Shown here one piece after another: positions 56,682-64,000 of a stretch of 64,000 nt of DNA. The DNA comes from Ectobius pallidus (Eukaryota; Arthropoda; Insecta; Blattodea; Ectobiidae). The notes beneath the pieces were generated by a model. It was not told the origin of the DNA. It did no database searches and worked only from the letters and a program-made list of their open reading frames with translations. Each line of letters begins with the position of its first letter. Position 1 is the first letter of the stretch. The stretch covers positions 11,400,530-11,464,529 of the forward strand of contig CAXKWD010000006.1 of NCBI GenBank assembly GCA_964059195.1. The letters are read 5' to 3'. The position numbers were made by a program, and so were the translations under genes.

Positions 56682-56984
56682 TTAAGATGGCTTCTCGGGT
56701 TATAATGTAACTATAAAGACCCTCCATCACACCAATAGATATTGGGACCGGCTTATAAAAAAATCCATTGAAATCAAACTACACAGGAACAATTTCAACA
56801 GGGACGGAGGTCTCCAGCTCAGCAAGGCGTGGACACCAGCACTGAAAAACGCACCTCGCAAAGCTGAGAGCACATCACCGGCAACAACAGTCACCAGCGA
56901 CCGACAGGATTGACTACCTACCCACAGCCTACAGAATAGCATGATCCTTTTCAGGGAGCATCAAAATTGTTCTACCTGACTTTA

Positions 56985-57867
56985 CAGGGTGTCTACAAGT
57001 TTTGAGAATCCAAATTTCTTGACCTTTTCTTTACTTTTCTTGACTATTTTACAAATTTTCTTGACCAAGTACTACAGCATTTTAGGGTAAAAAACAGTTG
57101 ATCCCGCAGAAATTCTTGTACTTTTTCAAAGTTCTTAGTTTGAGGAAGCTTTTTTTGGACACCACTCACATATTTCCTAAGAGGAGTGATCATTTATAAG
57201 GCTCATTTATATGGCTTTCAAGTTTTCCAGCCACATGATTGCACAAAATTTTAAAGGAAATCTTAAGGAACCAGAGAAGTGTGTGTAATCTGCTCGTCTA
57301 GAAGGATAATCATTGAATAGATAAAAAAGAGAACGAAGAAACTCATGAACTGACCACCCAATCTTGTTATGAGCAATTTTGTAGGCTCCATGTACAATAT
57401 GCAAAGAACATGTTCCCACATAAAAAATTTCTGGCTGGTCTGGATCATCTGCTTGAGCTTTGAAGCAGTCCTTCAAATCATGCTAACATTTTAGGTTCAC
57501 ATTGGGACCGTCCATTGCAACTTGCATAACACTCTTAAGTGACAACCCCAGTTTTGAAATACTCCTGGTAAAAAGTATCCACTAAGTCATTTGCTGTAGC
57601 ACGACAAGGAAATTCTGACAACAAGTACCTAGTTGACACGGTGTTTGACTGTCCATCCCAAAACCTAATCACAAAATCCATCTGACATCTTTGAGCTACT
57701 TTACTTAAGCGCTCATCAAAGGAGACTGCAAAAATGTTTCTCTTCTTTACTTTACTTCTTTACAAATTCTTGACCTACCGTGCCATTTTTTGGCTTTTCT
57801 TGACATTCTTGGCCTAGTGTTCGATTTCTGGACTTTTTCTTGACTTTCTTGACCTGTAGACACCCTG
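56985..57867 (-). mobile_element. hAT element with 5-bp target duplication
   Basis: Perfect 13-bp ends CAGGGTGTCTACA are inverted, and CTTTA flanks both sides (56980-56984, 57868-57872). Minus-strand transposase text runs from ~57730 to 57207: QMDFVIRFWDG, STRYLLSEFPCRATANDLV, then after a break CSLHIVHGAYKIAHNKIGW and SRRADYTHFSGS with FPLKFC. This matches a hAT subgroup common in animals; Repbase uses hAT5 for 5-bp duplications, as far as I recall. Both ends of the gene are missing, so it is nonautonomous. Confidence 0.85.
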
Positions 57868-57926
57868 CTTTAGATTGGCTGCAGCCCTCCTATAAATATG
57901 GACACGCATCCCCTATACACAAAAAC

Positions 57927-57971
57927 GTTCCTGAGGAAGGCCACAGAGTGAAGATGGCTGAAAGTTCGAAC
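57927..57971 (+). ncRNA. Hammerhead-like ribozyme motif in PLE 3' UTR
   Basis: Stem I GTTC (57927-57930) pairs with GAAC (57968-57971). The core has CTGAGGA (57931-57937), one unpaired A, stem II GGCCA/TGGCT (57939-57943, 57955-57959, one G-T pair), GAAA (57960-57963) and GTTC (57964-57967) with cleavage predicted after its C. Confidence 0.5.
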
Positions 57972-58015
57972 CTTATCATGTTGACACGGCTGAAAACCCG
58001 AGAAGCCATCTTAAG

Positions 58016-58693
58016 TAATCAGCGCCAAGAAAGCTTCAAACCTTATACACAAATTAAGTTACTTCTTTTATTAGTTCATGGGAAATTTATAATAATTTTG
58101 AATACTGCTAACAATTTATAGAGCATTGAATATAAACACAATTTCTAATACAGTATTGGCAGTTGTTATAATAAGATGCGGGAAAAAAATATAAATAAAC
58201 TCAACAGAGCTAGAAAAACAGCCTGAAAAAGGATAGTAATGTAACATATTTGATCCATATTTATAAGAAACAAAATTTGAAATATTAGAAGTATAGAAAT
58301 ATCCGCCTATATACCACTCAAAAGTAAGCAACAGATGAAGCAAAGCAGGAAAAAGAAGGCAGTACTAGAATGAAAACACACGCTTTTGTTGATAAATTGT
58401 ATTTGTTACTTGTTATATTTGGTGGTTGTATATATGTCTTGTAGGTTGTGATTGCAATATATCCAGTGTAGTGAATTAACGGAGAGCTCAGTGTTAATAT
58501 TACTATTCTTTGCAATTAATTTAATGGTTTATATAATGTCTTAAAGCATGACAATTACAAGTTAAAAAGTATATTAGCATGTAAAACATTAGTTTTGTAA
58601 ATTATAATAAATACGCTAAAATCTCTCAGCCCAATGGGCGATAAAATGCTTTTAGTAACTATTTCTGGGAATTACACAGTGAAGTGATATTCA
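58016..58693. other. Gcn5 intron, nothing recognised
   Basis: AT-rich intronic sequence between two PLE copies. Short frames on the minus strand have no recognised motif. Confidence 0.4.
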
Positions 58694-59577
58694 ATTACAC
58701 TTAAAAATGTTGTATTTACATACATACTTCACTAAATTTTACCTAATTTTCTCAGGACAGATCTGTTTCATCCACCCTTGTGGATATCCTCAGCTGCTGA
58801 TTTCTACTTTCTGGAGTTGTGTTGCCATCTATTGGAGGAAGGCTGTATCTAGTGATGAGGCTGTCTTCTGCTGGGATTTCAAAATTCATAACTGTTTCCT
58901 TGTTCTTTTGGATGAATAATTTTTCCCAAACTGTTAAATCTGCCTGTCTCCTTACTTGTTTCAAAAGTTTAGCTTCATTATCTATTTTGTGGCCCTCTTC
59001 CCAATAATGAGCTGCTACAGCTGACTTTTCTATTTGTTGGTACTTTATGTTTCTAAAATGTTCCTTCACTCTAATTCCAATGTTTCTTCTTGTTTGGCCA
59101 ATATAAATCTTATTACAATCTTATTACAATATACCAGATTAATTGCCAGGATTGTAATAAGATTTATATTGGCCAAACAAGAAGAAACATTGGAATTAGA
59201 GTGAAGGAACATTTTAGAAACATAAAGTACCAACAAATAGAAAAGTCAGCTGTAGCAGCTCATTATTGGGAAGAGGGCCACAAAATAGATAATGAAGCTA
59301 AACTTTTGAAACAAGTAAGGAGACAGGCAGATTTAACAGTTTGGGAAAAATTATTCATCCAAAAGAACAAGGAAACAGTTATGAATTTTGAAATCCCAGC
59401 AGAAGACAGCCTCATCACTAGATACAGCCTTCCTCCAATAGATGGCAACACAACTCCAGAAAGTAGAAATCAGCTGAGGATATCCACAAGGGTGGATGAA
59501 ACAGATCTGTCCTGAGAAAATTAGGTAAAATTTAGTGAAGTATGTATGTAAATACAACATTTTTAAGTGTAATTGAT
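58694..59577. mobile_element. Head-to-head PLE pair (inverted repeat)
   Basis: Two ~427-bp arms (58694-59120 minus sense, 59150-59577 plus sense) around a 29-bp spacer are almost identical. The plus arm encodes the GIY-YIG nuclease C-terminus: INCQDCNKIYIGQTRR, VKEHFRN, SAVAAHYWEEGHKID, LTVWEKLFIQKNKET, and ends RVDETDLS. The minus arm encodes the same with one extra Gln codon (CAG insertion). Both have the same 3' end, so this is one insertion event with a back-to-back copy, recent because of the near identity. Confidence 0.88.
59470..59515 (+). ncRNA. Hammerhead-like ribozyme overlapping PLE stop codon
   Basis: Stem I TCAG (59470-59473) pairs with CTGA (59512-59515). The core is CTGAGGA (59474-59480), one unpaired T, stem II ATCCAC/GTGGAT with loop AAGG, GAAA (59498-59501), a self-complementary stem III ACAGATCTGT (59501-59510), and C59511 at the cleavage site. 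The TGA stop of the ORF (59513-59515) is inside stem I. The mirror copy at ~58752-58798 has a CAG insertion that leaves stem I three pairs. Confidence 0.65.
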
Positions 59578-59980
59578 AAAATGCTTGTTGATTAGTGTGT
59601 CTTTGTTTTTACTTGGTATAGTAGCAGTATGTGCATGGGTATGCACTAAATGCTATCAGTCCTTAAAATCATTTATACTTGCATATCATTATGCGTGTCA
59701 GTTTTTTTATCTTAAATTTGATTGTAAAATGATGCATAGTTTTATGATATATTGAGCAATATTTTCGTTGATGTATGTGTTATTTGAGATAAGAAAATAA
59801 TATCAACGTTGTCTTCTTGCGTGTTCTTCCTGATTAGCTTCAATCCTCGTTGCTTATGTGTTGATAGAACTATATTAACTATAAATTTGAAAACTTAAAT
59901 TTCTCTATAATGCTCCAAACACACAGCTTCTTCTGCTGAAACCTGTAAAGTAAAGACAATTTCATTTCTGGATGACTTAC
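59578..59980. other. Gcn5 last intron, donor-proximal part
   Basis: AT-rich intronic sequence ending at the GTAAGT donor (minus strand, 59975-59980). No repeat named. Confidence 0.5.
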
Positions 59981-60071
59981 CCATTGGGTATTTTATGTGG
60001 TCATAATAATCTGGGACTTCATTCTTGTCAACAGGTTTAAGAAATGGCCAAGCTGCATTGTGATTTTTTAT
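59981..60071 (-). CDS. KAT2A: Gcn5/PCAF (KAT2) acetyltransferase, penultimate coding exon
   Basis: The 91-nt exon encodes [30 protein letters not shown] and the first base of an Asp codon. This is the N-terminal half of the Gcn5 bromodomain: the WPF shelf and the ZA-loop [13 protein letters not shown], which contact acetylated histone tails. The acceptor is CTGTTTTAG (60072-60080) and the donor GG|GTAAGT. The reading frame continues in the exon at 51697-51890 after an 8090-bp intron filled with element B, a hAT, PLEs and dispersed repeats. The preceding exon, which should encode the helix before IKNH, was not found between here and the right edge. Confidence 0.96.
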
Positions 60072-60080
60072 CTAAAACAG

Positions 60081-61552
60081 ATCATAACATAACATAACGT
60101 AAATAAGGAAACCTTGACTCTTCACACCGGTAATATAACAAGAGGTATGGAGCTTATCTCGGTGTGTCCAACTGAAAAGTTTTAAAATAAAGGACAGACA
60201 CACTGAATGAAAAGGGGGTGCGAAGCTAAATACAACACATTATACTAATATACCGTTAATAACAATATGGTACAGTTTGGAGTTTGTTTTTATCACTGCT
60301 TTCATCTGTAGCAACTGAAAACAGATCTTGAATAAGAGTCTGAACAATCTGAAAACCTGCAGAGTTCTTTGGAGGAAAAGTTCAGCTTAAATTTAAGTTT
60401 TTTAACATATTATCTATTAAATAAAGGAAATAGTATAATCTTTTTTCAAAATGGCCTCCTCTTCACCCCTCATAGCCATTTCGTTCCTCCCACAGTTTTA
60501 ATTCTTTACTTTTCATTTTTATAAGTTTATTTTCTACATTTATAATTGACTAGCTGAAAAGGTCCGGCGCCGCCCGGGCTTTGTATTTTTTAATTTGAAA
60601 TTAACTTATGGAGGACTTTATGTATGTAAAACTTGAAATGAAGAAAAAGATTTATCACACTCAAACGATTCCATCAGAAAACGCTAGATACGCCTTTAGC
60701 TTTTTATGATTCATAGAGGATGTCGAATGCTGCATTCCGTTGCTTCTACACATCATGCCTGGGAGGGGTTGAAATAAGAAGAAACATAAATTACATAAGG
60801 TTGTATTGACTTGATGGAAAATTTTATTTCTCATTCTCATGTTACCATACAACCGTTTCTGGGCTGAAATAAAAGAGAAATGCAGTATCACTTTCATACT
60901 TTCCTCCCCTAAAACCCGGGACATAATATACTGCGAGCATAGGACTGAAAATGTTCCATCCCATGCTTAGGGCCTATGATAAACATGCCTATTTCTCAAC
61001 TAATACAAAGCCTACAGATATGGATAATTTATCAGCGGAAAGGATTATTTACAGACTTCTGATATAGCATACTCACACACTTACGCTGTCCCTGTAATAC
61101 GATCTCTTATTCTACATCAAAATGTAAAGTGAGTAAATATTTCTTATGTCGAGGGTAGAGAAAGTTATGTGACTACATCACACTGTGCTTTATTTTCGTG
61201 GATTTCATTTTCAGTAATTATTTTCGCCAATATATTACATCGATGGAATCATAATTCGTTAAAGTCCAGCATTAGGCTATATAGTTGCCAAGGCCCTATG
61301 TGATCAGAGTAAACTATTCACTGTTGTCATGTGAACTGAACAGCATTTCATTTTTTTTCAGTATAATATTCTCAGAAATTATATAATTTTCAAGAGAAGG
61401 AGTATTTTGTTTGAATTTTAATGTTGACCGCGTTACTTCCCGGGCTTAACAGGATATGTGTGCAAAATTTCGTGTAAATTGGTGAAGAAATGTAGATTTG
61501 TATAAGGAACAAACATACATACCCACAAACACACATTCGACTTTATATATTA
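60081..61552. other. Gcn5 intron, upstream side, repeats without a gene
   Basis: 60551-60660 has a degenerate GC-rich repeat head (CTAGCTGAAAAGGTCCGGCG) of the same general kind as the dispersed GC-headed repeats, and 61440-61550 has their usual 3' text (TGCAAAATTTCGTGTAAATTGG, ending in ATATATTAGA). No exon was identified. Confidence 0.5.
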
Positions 61553-62757
61553 GACTAGCATGTGCCCGCGGCTTCGCCCGCGATAATTATTTCAAAAATT
61601 AAAAATTAAGAGAATAATAGCATTATATTTATTAACACCTAAATCACGTGAATTACATACCACGATTAGATAGCGTCGCCTGGTAAAAGCGATCTCAGAT
61701 TCGAGTTCCTTGGCCCAGAAAATCCTTGTATAGTGAGTTTCGTCCAAATCGAACGATGTTTAACCATATTTAGGTCTATGTTGTTTATCCCTCATCCGTG
61801 TAGGTTGAAAATTTCATATGTCTACGGGCCTTGACATTCTAAACAAATGAATCGACCAGCGTGGGCTTACAACATTCAAGCGATTGCAATGCTTTTATTT
61901 CCACGGTATGACAAAAATAGCCAAAGCCAACTGCAATTGATTTGACATTGAAATGTATTACTGAAATCTGATGCTTCGACAGCGCTAAAATCAGGTTTTC
62001 TGCCAGTTTTTCACTCATAACTCGCGAACGAAAGCTAAAATTAAAAATTCGACTTCGAGGTGCATTCGCCCACCTTCCAGTGAATCTATGTTTAAAATTT
62101 CAGATCTCTGCGTTCAGTAGATCTCGATGGGCATCGTGGACAGACAGACAAACAGCATGTGCCCGCGGTTTCCCCCGCGATAATTATTTCAAATTATAAT
62201 TATTAAGACCTAAATCACGTGGAGTGCATTCCACGATTAGGTAGCGTAACCTGGTAAAAGCGACCTCAGATTGGAGTTCCTTGGCCCAGAAAACCCCTGT
62301 ATAGTGAGTTTCGTTCAAATCGAACAATGTTTGACCATATTTAGGGTTGATTATCCTTCTTCCGTGTAGGTTTAAAATGTCATATGTCTGTGGGCCTTGA
62401 CACTCTAAACAAATGAATCGTCTAGGATGGACTAACAAAATCAAGCGATCGCGTTGCTTTTATTTCCAAGGTATGAGGTATGATGACAAAAATAGCCAAA
62501 GCCATCTGTAAGTGATTTGATATTGAAATTTATTACTGAAACTGATGCTTCTAAAACGCAAAAAAATGCACGTTTTCTGCCAGTTTTTCACTCATAACTC
62601 ACGAACGAAAGCGAAAATTAAAATTCCGGCTTCGAGGTGCACATTCCGACCCTTTAGTCCGCCTATGTATAAAATTTCAGATCTCTGCGTTGAGTAGATT
62701 TCGCTGGGCATCGCGGACAGACAGACGGAGGACAGACACTTCCTTTTATTAATATAG
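61553..62757. repeat. GC-headed dispersed repeat, tandem pair
   Basis: Two consecutive ~600-bp units start at about 61559 (CATGTGCCCGCGGCTTCGCC) and 62156 (CATGTGCCCGCGGTTTCCCC). They share CTAAATCACGTG, GGTAAAAGCGA, TTCCTTGGCCCAGAAAA, ATAGTGAGTTTCGT, GATCTCTGCGTT and a closing GGACAGACAGAC. The second ends TTTTATTAATATAGAT. Confidence 0.75.
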
Positions 62758-63364
62758 ATTGTACACATTATACAATAACATAAGAATACAAAACTCTGCA
62801 TGTTTTCAGCTTAAATCTGTGTTTAGACATGTTAAAAATAGAAAAAGCTTGTTTTTTTAATGGCCTCTTGAAAGGCTATATGTATATAAATCGAATACAC
62901 CATGTAAAAAAAAAAAGTTCAAGGTACAAAAAAACAATTTATATCATGGTCTACAAGTATGGAAAAGAGAGAACAATGTACATAACACAAGTTGGTTACG
63001 TTTGAAGAACTAAAATAGTCACATAGTCAATGTCACATCTTCAGAAACACATAATGCTATATTTCAAACAAAACTTCTGGAAACTGTTCTTAACTCGCTG
63101 AAAAAAAGGACAGCACTAAAAAAAGAAAAGGACAATTAAAGGACTTTCTTAATAGTCACCATTTTAAAGGACAGTCCTTTGGACACACTCCAGACCTCAA
63201 GTTATATTTATTGTAACAATTTAGTGAATACTCACACAATTAAGAATGTAATGAATAATTAAAAAAAAAAAAAAAAAAAAACATAAATAAGTAAACACAT
63301 TGATTTCCCCATCACTGTTTGCACCACTGTAAGCGATATTATTGATATACTGTATTGTAATATA
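62758..63364. other. Nothing recognised; A-rich runs
   Basis: A run of ~20 A lies at 63261-63281. No gene or named element is supported. Confidence 0.4.
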
Positions 63365-64000
63365 CTAGAAAATAGCCAGTGGCTTTGCCACAGTTAAATT
63401 GATGCTTAAATACAAAACTTACAGGTCTAGAATCCTGAAGGAACTCACAACACATTTACAAAAGTCAGCGCTGGCTTCATAAATTTTTATTTAAAATATC
63501 TCATCATATACTTTCGCTTTTTCCTTTAGAATATAATTCGTTCCTACCAGTAAGTAGATTTCAGAAATTAATTATATTGTAAGTTTTATGCAGTTCCAAA
63601 GCTACCTGTGAACACTGACAATACGTATTGTTTCTCAACTGTTTGTTGACAGACGAATATGATGTGAATTTTATTTGATCAATTCAGTGTAATTTTCAGA
63701 AATTATGTAATTTTTCAAGGGAAGGAGTGATGTTTTTAATATTTTTACTGTCCGCGATACTTCCAGGGTTAAACTATCAATATATTATAGCTGGTGCCTG
63801 CGTGTTCACCTGCCATTATTAACTGACTCCAGGATTTTTAAGAAATTTACACTGGCAGTTTATTAAAAATGTTTGTGGTTCAGAGCTTTGAAAATTGTAA
63901 GTAAAAATAAAATTAGAATATTTGTTCAATGTGTTCATTTCATTTAGGTACATAATAAAGAAACGGTTTTCCTAATTTTGTACTCTTTGTGAAAGTCTAG
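63365..64000. repeat. GC-headed dispersed repeat, copy 5, cut by the window edge
   Basis: Starts with a degenerate head (CTAGAAAATAGCCAGTGGCTTTGCC) and from 63590 parallels 40750-41165 closely (GCAGTTCCAAAGCTACCTGT, CCAGGATTTTTAAGAAATTT, AGAAACGGTTTTCC). It runs off the window. Confidence 0.7.

Larger units (their letters stand above)
56682..58015 (+). mobile_element. PLE 3' fragment with inverted ends, hAT inside
   Basis: 56738-56923 encodes the C-terminus of a PLE protein in plus orientation: RYWDRLIKKSIEIKLHRNN, FNRDGGLQLSKAWTPAL, stop at ~56921. After a hAT insertion (56985-57867) its 3' UTR resumes with a hammerhead-like motif (57927-57971). A 19-bp terminal inverted repeat TTAAGATGGCTTCTCGGGT (56682-56700; complement at 57997-58015) bounds the whole piece, which suggests an inverted scrap of its own 3' end at the left, as often seen in PLE insertions. 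Confidence 0.7.

Noticed and set aside
60280..60400. Minus-strand text with an acceptor-like CTCTGCAG as the preceding Gcn5 exon
   Set aside because: Its translation does not match the Gcn5 region before the bromodomain; it may be a transposase scrap.

Overview
This window is animal nuclear DNA, AT-rich and crowded with transposons. It is most likely from an insect with a large genome. Hemimetabolous insects fit best, and a cockroach such as Periplaneta is my first guess: one RTE-type LINE ends in a TAAG-repeat tail as I remember from Periplaneta, insect telomere-like TTAGG pairs occur inside repeats, and the closest remembered orthologues are from insects. The species is an inference. Nothing bacterial or viral was seen.

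Three host genes are present, all split by introns inflated with mobile DNA. (1) A UCHL5 (UCH37) deubiquitinase gene on the minus strand: coding exon 1 at 14111-14186 and exon 2 at 4941-5004, with a 9.1 kb intron; later exons lie off the left edge. (2) A beta-1,3-galactosyltransferase 6 gene on the plus strand: exons 18931-19649 and 35086-35374, with a 15.4 kb intron, giving a complete 335-residue protein. (3) The 3' end of a Gcn5/PCAF (KAT2) acetyltransferase gene on the minus strand: exons 59981-60071 and 51697-51890 together make the bromodomain, split by an 8.1 kb intron; earlier exons lie off the right edge. Reading frames and splice phases close exactly at all three junctions.

Most of the rest is transposons. 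0.6-4.8 kb holds a broken CR1/Jockey-group LINE inside a mariner-like element. 5-14 kb (UCHL5 intron 1) holds SINEs, a Penelope-like element (PLE) interrupted by a hAT and another DNA element, and composite tRNA-bearing repeats. 14.4-18.6 kb holds a hAT MITE and an RTE remnant. 19.7-35 kb (B3GALT6 intron) holds a minus-strand LINE, composite repeats, a 6.35 kb long-inverted-repeat transposon (24634-30985) containing an intact 2.46 kb hAT element, and a fold-back mariner. 35.5-51.5 kb holds a second fold-back mariner, an IS630/Tc1-type transposase, LINE tails, an 18S rRNA scrap, piggyBac and MITEs. 52-60 kb (Gcn5 intron) holds a second long-inverted-repeat element (52122-55121), a hAT, and PLE copies. 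60-64 kb holds copies of a dispersed GC-headed repeat.

Two observations stand out. First, the two long-inverted-repeat elements share TAGTCCAG ends, 3-bp target duplications and a cysteine-rich CXC module; the longer one also carries a PIN/XPG-like nuclease gene. They look like one DNA-transposon family that I cannot assign to a described superfamily. Second, several different PLE copies carry hammerhead-like ribozyme folds at their 3' ends, with compensatory changes in all three stems between copies and a shared unpaired nucleotide after the CUGANGA box.
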